Assembly: GCA_964559455.1 (NCBI GenBank)
Contig: CAZLHO010000014.1
Span: 1 to 55,645 of the forward strand
Source: CAZLHO01 sp964559455
GTDB taxonomy: Bacteria > Krumholzibacteriota > Krumholzibacteriia > LZORAL124-64-63
DNA: 55,645 bases
Direction of reading: 5' to 3'
This document shows positions 27,001 through 34,931 of this stretch, one piece after another. A program made the position numbers and the translations under genes. A model generated the notes under the pieces. The model made no database searches and was not told the origin of the DNA. It was given only the letters and a program-made list of their open reading frames with translations. Every line of letters begins with the position of its first letter. Position 1 is the first letter of the stretch.

Positions 27001-28882
27001 CCATCGTGTTCGTCGCGGTCAGCCCGTCGAAGGGCACGCGGCTGAGCGAGATGACCTCGCCGGCGTGGTAGGCCGGATCGTTGAGCAGCACTTCGTAGAA
27101 GCTGCGCTGGTAGAGGGTCGCGACCTCGGGGAAGGACGCCCGCGCCGAGCCGGTCGTGAGCACGGCCCCGCCGCGGGGATTGGTCAGGAAGCGTTCCTGG
27201 ATCGAGTTGTAGTCGAAGGCGGCCGAGGCGCAGTTCATCCCCCAGAGCAGGAAGAAGTTGGGCTCGTTGCGCAAGGCGGCCGCGTCGGTCAGCTCCAGGC
27301 TCTGCGAGCCGACCGACATGTTGTAGAAGAAGCCGTGGCCGATGTGGTTGACGATCCCGAAGCGGCCGGACTGCAGCGAATCGACGGCGGCGGCGCGGCT
27401 CTCGTGATAGGAGCCGGGCCAGGCCGTGTCGTTCTCGTAGAGGCGGACGGGCTCCATATGCGATCCGGCCAGCACCGAATCGATGATGTCCTCGCTGTAC
27501 GAGGCCCCGTCGTCCTGGATCTCCATGCCGGCCTGGAAGCTCGAGGGGAAGATCACCTCGCTCATGAACAGGATGCGGCGGTAGTGGTCGCCCACGCCGT
27601 CGCGCTCGTAGGCGATGACCTTGTCGATGTAGTCGTCGGCCTCGGCGGCGGTCTTGACCGGCGCCCGGCCCAGGTAGACCTCGGCCACCAGGTCGACGTC
27701 GTCGCCGGGGTCCAGCACGTTGCGGTAGGGCTCGCCCAGGATCTCGTCGCCGTCGGCGTTCCAGGTGCCGTCGAGGCAGGAATAGTAGAGATCGACGGGA
27801 AGGTCGGTGCCCTCGCCGGTCGGATGCAGGGAGTTGTGGACGAAGCGGGTGGGGATGATCTCGACGTCCCCGCCCAGCAGCACGTAGCGGGTCGCCCAAC
27901 GCGAGTAGGCGTCCTTCACGAAGTCCCGCAGCGTGGACTGGAGGTCGGCGCCGACGGGGTAGTTCTCCAGGACCCAGTCCACGGTGCGCACGACGCAGCT
28001 GATCCCGCGGGCGGTCTTGTAGTCGGCCAGCCTCTGGAAGGCGGCCTCCATCTCGCCGTTCGTCAGGATGACGTAATCGACGGACGAGCCCTCCAGGCTG
28101 GGCTCCGCGGTGGGCGCGAAGCCGTCCTCCCGCACCGCACGCGCCCCGACGTCGGCGGCGTAGCCGTCCAGGGCCTCGGGGTTGAGCAGGCGCGCCTCCA
28201 GCTCGCCGCGCAGCGCGCCGTCCTCGCCGGGCACGGCGCGCTCCCGACGCAGCGCAGGGAAGCGGGCGGGCACGGTCTCGCAGACGATGCGGAAGCTGCG
28301 CGCCGAGCGCGCCCCGCTCCACGCCTCGCCCGCATCGTCCCTGACCAGGCGCAGCGGGTAGAGCCGGACCGTGGCCACGGTGAAGCCGTGCCGGGTGTAG
28401 CTGCCCATGGCCGCGCCCCAGGCCGACGGGAAGGTCGTCCCGTCCTCGGGGGCCAGCCGCCAGGTCAGGGGCACCCCCTCGGAACTGCGCGGCTCCGCGG
28501 CGACGGCGAGGGCCCCGGGCAGGGCCTCGTCGACGCCTTCGGCGCTGATGGTCACGGCGCCGAGTTCGGTGCCCGGAGGCAGCAGGATCTCTACGTCCCG
28601 ATAGGGCAGGCGCGGACGCCCCGGCTCGCCGAGCAGGGGCAGGTCGGCCAACCGCGGCAGCGGGCCCGCGGCGGACCGCTCCCAGACCAGGGGATCGTCG
28701 CCGAGATCGATGGCGCACTCCAACGCCGGCGTCGCCGCCCGGACGGGCGCGACCGCGGCGAGGAGCAGGAGCGAAGCGGCCAGCAGCAGAACCAGGGATC
28801 CGAGGACCGCCGTGGCCGTCGCTGGAGAATCAGAAAACCGGGAAAGGGCGGGCGCAGGCCGGGCAGAGAATTTCGAGCTCAC
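24020..28882 (-). CDS. Secreted C25 (gingipain-like) peptidase with FG-GAP repeats, paralogue 2
   Basis: 1,620 residues, collinear with the next gene. Long signal region (VLGSLVLLLAASLLLLAAV, residues ~26-48), propeptide-like domain, C25 domain with catalytic His516 (NHIGHGFFYNMSVG) and Cys551 (GMNCASAAFDY), again 35 residues apart. Then Ig/CARDB-like domains, fibronectin III (LYGYHIYRSNLANGPF), eight FG-GAP-type repeats (GDVNGDGVDDVVLG, GDLDGDGDLEIVVN, TDFDRDGDIDIVYG and others) and a C-terminal domain ending SGVYLYRLKTDGDQALGKM. GTG at 28882 has AAGGA 5 nt upstream; an ATG two bases further is out of frame. Likely a surface-exposed or secreted cysteine protease, possibly with different specificity from paralogue 1. 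Confidence 0.9.
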   Translation of the reverse strand: MSSKFSARPAPALSRFSDSPATATAVLGSLVLLLAASLLLLAAVAPVRAATPALECAIDLGDDPLVWERSAAGPLPRLADLPLLGEPGRPRLPYRDVEILLPPGTELGAVTISAEGVDEALPGALAVAAEPRSSEGVPLTWRLAPEDGTTFPSAWGAAMGSYTRHGFTVATVRLYPLRLVRDDAGEAWSGARSARSFRIVCETVPARFPALRRERAVPGEDGALRGELEARLLNPEALDGYAADVGARAVREDGFAPTAEPSLEGSSVDYVILTNGEMEAAFQRLADYKTARGISCVVRTVDWVLENYPVGADLQSTLRDFVKDAYSRWATRYVLLGGDVEIIPTRFVHNSLHPTGEGTDLPVDLYYSCLDGTWNADGDEILGEPYRNVLDPGDDVDLVAEVYLGRAPVKTAAEADDYIDKVIAYERDGVGDHYRRILFMSEVIFPSSFQAGMEIQDDGASYSEDIIDSVLAGSHMEPVRLYENDTAWPGSYHESRAAAVDSLQSGRFGIVNHIGHGFFYNMSVGSQSLELTDAAALRNEPNFFLLWGMNCASAAFDYNSIQERFLTNPRGGAVLTTGSARASFPEVATLYQRSFYEVLLNDPAYHAGEVISLSRVPFDGLTATNTMERWTHMNYALLGDPSLLLWSDVPRELTVAAPDSLPQGPSQVVVTVTDDSGPVADAVVCLRKAGEDYAVARTDAAGLVSLMFSPKSGGVVQLNVNGRNLRPETIEIPVAAPVGPYLRLAGMTLVDDGSQGTVGNGNGMAEAGERVGLLAEFENTGGEATKHGRVTFFDAEPLTVILTAEASLEALAAGAAGTAEIVLLDLDAQLADRTRVDFDIIMDGGAGDFYHDTDAIDVLRPELEVSVMAWTDYLSGDGDGVVETGEDVRVTFALRNRGWGSADGLTAWIEPLGSGFASASGTGLWPTIPKLGEAEQENEMILTGGATPATARGRLHVQDMLGHEWTHDFDMLAPDQVAISSLVAPVGGEALLMWTGNSEQDLYGYHIYRSNLANGPFARVTVDPVVGGTYFRDFDLQPMTKYYYRVSAIDSSRQLGRLSFPLSVSTTPKEMVGFPLPFAAESSGHVAVGDVNGDGVDDVVLGADNLYVWDADGLELRDGDGDPETLGPFTAFAYDWGMAGIALANLTNKPGLEIIASCRTTRSVYVFEGDGSIAAGWPRQMNDWNWAAPAAGDLDGDGDLEIVVNNVGGRTYAWHHDGTEFRDGDADPATEGVFMIRSNEWYSFCSPALVDIDHDGQLEIITTTTYKDDAVDQVFALKNDGSNVPGWPVTFEDRLSDCLSSPAVGDLDGDGGLEIVILAENDKLHVLQEDGSERAPFPIPFTSNNFSSGAPAPSPAFGDFDADGVMEIVAVSVTNAETAAIHVLSLATGENIGYWPQSIAGTSECSPLVGDMNGDGTPDVLFGVGGATDTAPNLLYAYRGIGAMMPGFPMELSGPVRSSPTLTDFDRDGDIDIVYGGWDLSMHVWDLPGAYVPALVPWPTFGGNPLRTGLLDQEWITAVGDGTPPARRLVLRPNRPNPFNPSTRISFAIPAGYRGPVRLGVFDLRGREVATLIDRELAAGEYTVDWRGLDDSGRKVASGVYLYRLKTDGDQALGKMMLVR

Positions 28883-29012
28883 ATGTGTCCTTCACGGTGT
28901 AGAGCATTTCAGGTGCGGGCCGGGTCCAAGGACGGGCTGCCCCGCCGTCGATCCCCTGCGCCAGATCTCCATGTCTGTGGATCGACCCCGACCATTCCTT
29001 GATGTGACAGAT

Positions 29013-29042
29013 ATTTTACCACACAAGGAACCCAGGGGTCAA
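29013..29042 (-). promoter_or_regulatory. Predicted promoter for C25 peptidase paralogue 2
   Basis: Minus strand TTGACC (29042-29037, 5/6), 18-nt spacer, TAAAAT (29018-29013, 5/6), in a locally AT-rich stretch. Start of transcription is expected near 29006. The leader is about 125 nt. It lies in the 200-nt gap after the deacetylase-like gene. Confidence 0.6.
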
Positions 29043-29083
29043 TCCGTCGCGTCGCAAAAAGACTGGGGGGACAGGAAATCCGA

Positions 29084-30373
29084 CTAGAAAGGTATCCTGA
29101 CTATCGTTCCAGGATCAAGGAAAAAATGCAGAGGGGGATCGTCCGGAAGGGACCCGGGGACGGTGATCAACCGTCGTGAATGAGTCATGTTGCGCAGTAC
29201 GAGTTCCTTGCCCAGACGGCGCCAGCTCACCCCGCAGCGCTGCAACTGGGCCGCCTCGCCGTCGCTGAGGAACTGGGGCGCAGGTCCCGAGAGGGGCCGT
29301 AGCCCGTCGAGCAATTCGGCGAAGGCCGTGAAGCCCCGGGCGACGACCGTGCTGTCGACGTGCGCGAAGTTGACGCGGTGGACCTCGACGATCGCCGGCT
29401 CGCCGCGGCTCCATGCATTGCCGATCTCGTCCAGGCAGCGCCGGACGGTGGCCGACGGGTCGGGATCCTGCGCGGGCTCGAAGCGGCAGTTGCGCTCCAG
29501 GTAGACCAGCCGGGGTTCGGTGAGCCGGCGCCAGGCCCGTTCGGCGACCTTGCGCAGTCGGGCCGCGGGGCCGTTGCCCCAATGCGGCCGGCGCTGCTCG
29601 CGCTTGCCCTGCACCGCCTCGATCCCCGCCTCGGCCCACAGCGTCTCGTGCAAGCGGGTCCATGTATAGTCCGGCGCGACGGTCGACCGGGGCGGACGGC
29701 CGAAGCGGTCCCGGAAGGCGGCGACCGCCCACATCACGTCGGCCCGCGCGCCCTGATCGCGGTCGGGCCCCAGTTCGGCGGCCTCGGAAGCACCCGGGAA
29801 CAGCATGACGCCACGGCGCGCGGCGGCGGCGGCGGGTCCGTCCGGATCGGCGGCCGCCCTGTAGCGCGCCTCGCGGTCGTAGTGGAGCAGGCCGTGGAGT
29901 TCGGGCACCCAGACGCCGTCCCGGCGGGCGGCGTCGACGGCCTCCCAGAGACCGGGTCGGGCGTAGGCGGGCGGCAGATCGGGCAGGACCCGCAGCCGCC
30001 ATCCCCCCTGCGGCTCGGCACTCAGCGAGCCCATGATGTAGTTCGGCTGGAAGACGGCGGGCAGCCCGGCCCGGCCCCGCGAGCGCTGCAGCAGGCGGTG
30101 CAGGCGGGCGACGGTCGCGCTGTCCTCCAGGGTCGTGCCCCAGTAGACCTCGGGGAAGGGCCCCGGCGCCAGCCCCGCGCGATCCAGGGAGTCCAGGGCC
30201 GACGCGTCGGGGACGAAACCGCAAAGCCCCCAGTCGTCGCTCTCGAAGAGCACGGCCCGGGCCAGGCGCCAGTCGGCCGCATCGCGCGGACCGGCGCAGA
30301 GGAAGGCGGCGCCGACCAGGGCCACCGCCGCCAGCGCGATCAAGAGAACGGGGTTGCGATGCGGGCGCGTCAC
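29084..30373 (-). CDS. NodB-like polysaccharide deacetylase-family protein, membrane-anchored
   Basis: 429 residues. An N-terminal membrane segment (VLLIALAAVALVGAAFLCAG) suggests a periplasmic enzyme. LFESDDWGL (Asp46-Asp47) looks like the catalytic motif 1 of NodB-type deacetylases, and ELHGLLHYDRE (His160, His164) like motif 2 with its H-x-x-x-H metal ligands. Late AIVEVHRVNF could be the strand with the last His. The overall similarity is weak, so this is a family guess. GTG at 30373 overlaps the methyltransferase stop as GTGA, tying it to the polysaccharide cluster, where removal of acetyl groups from a surface glycan would fit. Confidence 0.62.
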   Translation of the reverse strand: MTRPHRNPVLLIALAAVALVGAAFLCAGPRDAADWRLARAVLFESDDWGLCGFVPDASALDSLDRAGLAPGPFPEVYWGTTLEDSATVARLHRLLQRSRGRAGLPAVFQPNYIMGSLSAEPQGGWRLRVLPDLPPAYARPGLWEAVDAARRDGVWVPELHGLLHYDREARYRAAADPDGPAAAAARRGVMLFPGASEAAELGPDRDQGARADVMWAVAAFRDRFGRPPRSTVAPDYTWTRLHETLWAEAGIEAVQGKREQRRPHWGNGPAARLRKVAERAWRRLTEPRLVYLERNCRFEPAQDPDPSATVRRCLDEIGNAWSRGEPAIVEVHRVNFAHVDSTVVARGFTAFAELLDGLRPLSGPAPQFLSDGEAAQLQRCGVSWRRLGKELVLRNMTHSRRLITVPGSLPDDPPLHFFLDPGTIVRIPF

Positions 30374-31038
30374 GACGCGGCCTCCCCGGGCGCGTGTCGC
30401 GCCCACCAGTAGTTTCCGTAGGCCAGGCCGTCCTCGGCGATGCGGACGGAAAGGCGGGCCGCCTCCCCCTGCGTCGGTCCGGTGTCGCCGGAGCCACGCA
30501 GGAGATCCAGCACGACATCGAGGTCGGCCACGGGATAGCGGTTCGTCTCGCGGCCGAAGCGCCAGGCCCGGACTTCCGCGCCCAAGCTCGCGCGGAATTC
30601 CCGCAGCGGCAACAGCGGCCGGCGCAGTTCGGGCAGCGTCGACGCCAGCCAGGCCTGCAGGTCGCGATAGTTCCGCTGCGCCGGCGTGGTCTCGCCGGGC
30701 TCGTCCTCCAGGATCCAGAGGACCCCCTCGGGGCGCAGGCACTCCCGCCAGCGCCCCAGCAGGCCGGCGGGCGGCGGCCAGCACTGGCGCAGCAGGTTCG
30801 GAACGATCAGCAGGCCCAGGGATGCGGCCCGCAGGGGCGGAGCGACGGCGTCGCCGACGAGGTCGGGACGCGCGCCGAGCAGCGGCGGCCGACGATCCAT
30901 GCCGACCACGGGCAGGCCCGCCTCGCGCAACAGGCGCGTGAAGCGGCCGTCGCCGCAACCCAGTTCCAGCGCCGGCAGGTCGGTACGTCGGTCCAGATCA
31001 GTCCGGAATGTCTCGGGCAGTGGAGAAAACGACATCAT
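30370..31038 (-). CDS. SAM-dependent methyltransferase (class I, type 11-like)
   Basis: 222 residues. SAM-binding motif I is LPALELGCGDGRFTRLLREA, followed by VVGMDRRPPLLGARPDLVGD (motif II acidic residue) and LGLLIVPNLLRQC / LRPEGVLWILEDEP as motifs III-IV. Substrate unknown. Two tandem ATG codons (31038, 31035) directly follow GAGG; the start overlaps the 3' end of the WecA-like gene by 41 nt. Its position between a WecA-like transferase and a deacetylase-like protein suggests methylation of a lipid-linked sugar or of a small molecule. Confidence 0.8.
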   Translation of the reverse strand: MMSFSPLPETFRTDLDRRTDLPALELGCGDGRFTRLLREAGLPVVGMDRRPPLLGARPDLVGDAVAPPLRAASLGLLIVPNLLRQCWPPPAGLLGRWRECLRPEGVLWILEDEPGETTPAQRNYRDLQAWLASTLPELRRPLLPLREFRASLGAEVRAWRFGRETNRYPVADLDVVLDLLRGSGDTGPTQGEAARLSVRIAEDGLAYGNYWWARHAPGEAAS

Positions 31039-32311
31039 CCTCGGGCTCGGAGCCGCCCTCCTCCCCCTTCCCGCGCCGCGCCGCGTCCACGCGCCCCGGG
31101 TGAGCCACGACCGCAGCGGTCCCGCCGCCGCCGGCCATCGCGGCCAAGGCGTGCTCGACCTTCCGCCGTTCGGCCTGGATGTCGATGATCTCGGCGACCT
31201 GGGTCTCGGGAACACGGGCGGTGGAGATGGCCCGGTCGTCGAGCCCCATGGCGAAGAGCATCTCGCTGAAGAAGTCCAGCTGCGAGCGGGAATCCCGCCG
31301 GCGCGAGCCCCAGAGATGGATCGGCAGCAGCCAGGTGGCCAGGGCCGGCAACCCCAGCCAGGGCAGATCGACGAAGTCGGAGAGCGCGAAGAGCACGGCC
31401 CCGGTGGTGATCAGCAGCAGGATGACCACCGCGGTGGGCGGCGCGAAGCCCAGGCGCACCAGCCGATGGTGCAGGTGGAAGTCGTCGGCCTCGAAAATCG
31501 ACGCCCGCTTGCGGTAGCGGCGGATGATCGTGGTGCCCGTATCCCAGATGGGCACGACCATCGGCGCCAGCATCAGGAAGAGCGAGATGCCGTTGCGCTG
31601 GCTCAGGTGCAGCATCAGGCCGCCCAGCACCAGCCCCATCCACATGCTCCCGGAGTCGCCCAGGAAGATCTTCCGCCGGCTCATGTTCCAGTACATGAAA
31701 GCCAGGGTGGAGCCGCCCAGGGTGGTGGCGAAGAGCAGCGAGAAGAAATCGCCCACGACCAGGGCGACCGCGACCAGGCAGAGCGAGGCGATCGCCCCGA
31801 TGCCGCTGGCCAGGCCGTCCAGGCCGTCGATCAGGTTCATCGAATTGATGAAGCCCAGATACCAGAAGAGGGTCACGGGCCAGGACCAGCCGCCGAGCTC
31901 GACCTGCCCCAGCAGCGGCAGCACCACGGTGTCCAGGCGCTGCCCGAAAACCATCAGGCTCAGGATGACCACCAGCTGTCCGTAGAGTTTCTTCTCGGCG
32001 TGGATGTGGAAACGGTCGTCGCCCACGCCCAGGGCCAGGATCGCCAGCCCCGAGCCGCCGAGGATGGCCAGCCAGGACCAGGGCAGCGGTCCGTCCAGCA
32101 CCAGGTAATCCAGGATGAAGAGGGTGGCGAAGAAGGAGATGAAGATCGCCATGCCGCCGGTTCGGGGCACGGGCTCCCGATGCGTCCGGCGATAGCCGGG
32201 CAAGTCGACGATCCCGGTCAGGAAGCCGAGGCTGCGGAAATGAGGTTGGACCAACCAAGAGACCAGGAAAGCCACCGGGCCGCTCAGCAGGACAATGGCG
32301 TCCGAACTCAA
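30998..32311 (-). CDS. WecA/MraY-family undecaprenyl-phosphate sugar-1-phosphate transferase
   Basis: 437 residues with about eleven membrane segments. Family motifs: YRRTHREPVPRTGGMAIFIS, LGVGDDRFHIHAEKKLYGQ (Mg-binding DD), NSMNLIDGLDGLASG, KIFLGDSGSMWMGLVLG and FHLHHRLVRLGF. It should load a HexNAc-type sugar-1-phosphate on the lipid carrier. A hydrophilic ~110-residue C-terminal extension, rich in charged residues, is not typical of the family. TTG at 32311 is preferred because GAAGGAG lies ~7 nt upstream and the proposed promoter would start transcription downstream of the alternative ATG at 32377. Confidence 0.9.
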   Translation of the reverse strand: MSSDAIVLLSGPVAFLVSWLVQPHFRSLGFLTGIVDLPGYRRTHREPVPRTGGMAIFISFFATLFILDYLVLDGPLPWSWLAILGGSGLAILALGVGDDRFHIHAEKKLYGQLVVILSLMVFGQRLDTVVLPLLGQVELGGWSWPVTLFWYLGFINSMNLIDGLDGLASGIGAIASLCLVAVALVVGDFFSLLFATTLGGSTLAFMYWNMSRRKIFLGDSGSMWMGLVLGGLMLHLSQRNGISLFLMLAPMVVPIWDTGTTIIRRYRKRASIFEADDFHLHHRLVRLGFAPPTAVVILLLITTGAVLFALSDFVDLPWLGLPALATWLLPIHLWGSRRRDSRSQLDFFSEMLFAMGLDDRAISTARVPETQVAEIIDIQAERRKVEHALAAMAGGGGTAAVVAHPGRVDAARRGKGEEGGSEPEDDVVFSTARDIPD

Positions 32312-32365
32312 CCTAACTCCTTCAAGGTCGAATACCGCCGCTCCCTCGGCGGCGCCATAGGCAGG

Positions 32366-32394
32366 ACAGTAGGCCATGCCGCCCCGGGGGGCAA
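32366..32394 (-). promoter_or_regulatory. Possible promoter for the wecA-like gene
   Basis: Minus strand TTGCCC (32394-32389, 4/6), 17-nt spacer, TACTGT (32371-32366, 3/6) in the 111-nt gap after the GT4 gene. Start of transcription near 32359. Weak; the gene may also be read from upstream. Confidence 0.3.
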
Positions 32395-32422
32395 CGATAA
32401 ATTCGTCGATTCCCGGACCCTG

Positions 32423-33547
32423 CTAGGCCAGATGGGCCCCGTAGGCGGCCAGCGTCGTCTCGGCTGTCCGGACCCAGGTCCACTCGCGGCCGCGGGCCGA
32501 ACCCCGGGCGGCCAGGTCGGCGGCCAATCCCGGCTCCCGCACCAGACGCCCCATGGCGCCGGCTATGGCCCCCGCGTCCTCGGGATCCACCGTCAGGGCG
32601 GCGTCCCCGGCCACTTCCAGCATGGCCCCGCGATCGGCGGTGACGACGGGAAGCCCGGCGGCCATGGCCTCCAGGATCGGCAGGCCGAAGCCCTCGTGCA
32701 GCGAGGGGAAGAGCAAGGCCCGTGCCGACGCGTACAGCTCCCAGAGGCGGTCGTTGTCGCAGTATCCGGCCAGGCGCAGCTTCCCGCTGTCCTCAAGGTC
32801 CTGGATGCTTTCCCGCAGAGTGGAATCGTTCCACCCCCTGCCGCCGACGAGCACCAGATCCGGAGCGGCGGCGTCCCCGTCCCATCCAGCCAGGAAGAGC
32901 CGGTAGGCGGCCAGGATCCGTTCCAGGTTCTTGCGGGGCTCGAGCGTGCCCACGAAGAGGAAGGGCGCGTCGGCCGTCCGCGTCGTCCCCGCCGTCCGTC
33001 CCTCGACCCAGGAGGGCGTGGCGTACGGGGTCACGATCGTCTTCTCCGCCGCGAAGGGGTACGCGGCGGCCAAGTCCTGCGCGGTGCTGGCGGAAATGGT
33101 CAGGATCCCGGCAGCTCGACGCAGGCTCAAGGGAACGAAGAAACGATAGTAATGGCGGCGCGGGGCCTCCACGGTTCGAGGAAAGAGGCGGAAGGCGATG
33201 TCGCAGACCGTCACCAGCAGGGGGCAGGGCGCGGCCAGCGGAGCGACGAAGTGGAGGCCGTGCAGCAACCGGGCGTTCATCCGGCGCGCCAGCCTCGGCA
33301 ACTCAATTTGCGTGAAAAGAGTCTTCTTCGCAATCCCCCCCCGGGCCGCGGGGCAGGTCAGAAGCCGCCACTCCGGCGCTGCGGCCAGGAATTCGAACAT
33401 CTCCGGGTTCGTACAGGCCACCACGAAATCGTAGCCGCGCGGCTCGGCCGCGAGGGCGCGCAGCAGGTCCAGGATCGAGCGTCCGACCCCCGTCGGACGG
33501 GGCTGGACGACCAGGGCGTCGAGCAGGATGACCGGACGCTCAGGCAT
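32423..33547 (-). CDS. GT4 family glycosyltransferase
   Basis: 374 residues, GT-B fold. N-terminal ILLDALVVQPRPTGVGRSIL, central FLFVGTLEPRKNLERILAAY, LVLVGGRGWNDSTLRESIQD, and the C-terminal donor motif LFPSLHEGFGLPILEAMAAG with the EX7E spacing (E-G-F-G-L-P-I-L-E) are typical of GT4 (mannosyl- or rhamnosyl-type) enzymes. It is cytoplasmic and should extend the glycan. ATG at 33547 has GGAGG 7 nt upstream and overlaps the ligase-like gene's stop by 8 nt. Confidence 0.92.
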   Translation of the reverse strand: MPERPVILLDALVVQPRPTGVGRSILDLLRALAAEPRGYDFVVACTNPEMFEFLAAAPEWRLLTCPAARGGIAKKTLFTQIELPRLARRMNARLLHGLHFVAPLAAPCPLLVTVCDIAFRLFPRTVEAPRRHYYRFFVPLSLRRAAGILTISASTAQDLAAAYPFAAEKTIVTPYATPSWVEGRTAGTTRTADAPFLFVGTLEPRKNLERILAAYRLFLAGWDGDAAAPDLVLVGGRGWNDSTLRESIQDLEDSGKLRLAGYCDNDRLWELYASARALLFPSLHEGFGLPILEAMAAGLPVVTADRGAMLEVAGDAALTVDPEDAGAIAGAMGRLVREPGLAADLAARGSARGREWTWVRTAETTLAAYGAHLA

Positions 33548-34931
33548 CGTCGACCTCCCCTTCCCCACGCGTCGCGGCCAGCAGCAGACCCAGGGCCAGC
33601 CAGATGTGGGGCAGGTTGTACTGCGAGAAGGTCAGGAGCTGGACGCCGACCCCGACCGCCGCGGCTCCGGCGGCGGCCGCTCTCAGCCGGCTCTCCGGCT
33701 CGCCCCGGGCCGCCTTCCGCCAGGTGCGCCGCGCCAGGGCGACGACGCCGGCGAGCAGGACGCCCAGCCCGACCAGCCCGGTCTCGCAGAGGACCTGCAG
33801 GGGGAAATTGTTGACCACCGGCCAGGCGAACTGGCTCTGCAGACCGACGGGATCGACGAGCGCCGGGAAGTGGAAGGCGAACTGCCCCCAGCCCACCCCG
33901 ATCAGCGGGCTGAGCAGGAAGGCGCGCCAGGCCGCCTGCATCGAGTAGAGGCGCGTCAGGTTGGACCAGTCCTGGCGGTCGAGGGACTGGACGAGGCGGC
34001 GCAGGGGCAGCAGCAGCGCGTCGGCACCGAGGATCAGGGCGACGGCCGCCAGGACGGCGACCACGCCCGCGACCGCGAGCAGCCTCGCCTTCGGGCTCCA
34101 GCCGCCGCCTCCATCGATGCGAGCGCGCCGCAGCAGCAGCAGGCCGGCCCCGAGGCCGGCGCCGCCGGCGAGCCAGGCCCCGCGCGACCAGGTCGCCGCC
34201 AACAGCACGACCCCGGCCGCGAGGGCCGCACGGGCCACGCGCGACCGACGGGCGGCCAGAACGAGCCAAGGCAAGGCCATGAGCAGGTAGCTGCCCAGGT
34301 AGAGCGGCTCGCAGGCCGTCCCGCGCAGACGCGGGATGCCGACGAATCCGCCGCCGAGATAGAGCTCCTCCGACCCGGACAGGATGCTGGGGTTGCTCGT
34401 GAACAGGCCCTCCAGCGCGGCGAACCAGCCCTGGGGATGGTTGAAATGGAGAGCCTGCAACGCTCCGTAGGCGGCCTGGAAGAGCAGCCCCCACCCCAGC
34501 CAGCGACAGAGCCCCACCCAGCGGCCGGCGGAAGCGAACCAGGCGAGCGGCAACGCCACAAAACCAGCCATAACTATAATTTGCAAGATCTGCTTCAGGT
34601 ACCGCATCCAGGCGTCGCCCGGGGCGATCATGCCCGGCGTCCGGACCAGGGCGAGCGCCGAAAGCGCCAGCGCCGCGACGGCGGCGGCCAGCCACAAAAA
34701 AGCCGGCCGACCGGGCCGGAGCCGCCCGGCGGCCCCGGCGTCGGCCCCCAGGACCAGCGCCAGGGCCGGCACGAGCAGCAGGTAGGCGGGCTGGAAACCG
34801 GCGCCGGTGTCGACTCCGGCCAGCAGGCGCACCACGCCCATCCCGATCCAGGGCAAGGTGACGACGACCGCGGCGACGAGGAATCCGGCGACGGCATTGG
34901 CGGCCGGACGGAGTGGGGACGTCGGGATCAT
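33540..34931 (-). CDS. O-antigen ligase/polymerase-like membrane protein
   Basis: 463 residues with about eleven or twelve membrane segments. The Wzy_C-type pattern is seen late in the protein: WRAFLLSPLIGVGWGQFAFH, then VVNNFPLQVLCETGLVGLGV, and an earlier GTACEPLYLGSYLLMALPW and ATWSRGAWLA that match ligase/polymerase loops. It should polymerise or ligate the lipid-linked glycan on the periplasmic side. The ATG at 34931 overlaps the previous stop as ATGA. Whether it is a Wzy polymerase or a WaaL ligase cannot be decided from the sequence. Confidence 0.83.
   Translation of the reverse strand: MIPTSPLRPAANAVAGFLVAAVVVTLPWIGMGVVRLLAGVDTGAGFQPAYLLLVPALALVLGADAGAAGRLRPGRPAFLWLAAAVAALALSALALVRTPGMIAPGDAWMRYLKQILQIIVMAGFVALPLAWFASAGRWVGLCRWLGWGLLFQAAYGALQALHFNHPQGWFAALEGLFTSNPSILSGSEELYLGGGFVGIPRLRGTACEPLYLGSYLLMALPWLVLAARRSRVARAALAAGVVLLAATWSRGAWLAGGAGLGAGLLLLRRARIDGGGGWSPKARLLAVAGVVAVLAAVALILGADALLLPLRRLVQSLDRQDWSNLTRLYSMQAAWRAFLLSPLIGVGWGQFAFHFPALVDPVGLQSQFAWPVVNNFPLQVLCETGLVGLGVLLAGVVALARRTWRKAARGEPESRLRAAAAGAAAVGVGVQLLTFSQYNLPHIWLALGLLLAATRGEGEVDDA

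Noticed and set aside
23810..29002. An unbroken plus-strand reading frame of about 1,730 codons opposite C25 peptidase 2
   Set aside because: It is antisense to a protein with clear domains, signal peptide, promoter and catalytic residues. Its translation is low-complexity (Arg/Gly/Asp/Val-rich) without motifs; high GC makes stop-free antisense frames common.
32312..32377. A longer WecA-like protein starting at ATG 32377
   Set aside because: No Shine-Dalgarno there, the extra residues precede the first membrane helix without family similarity, and TTG 32311 has GAAGGAG at good spacing.
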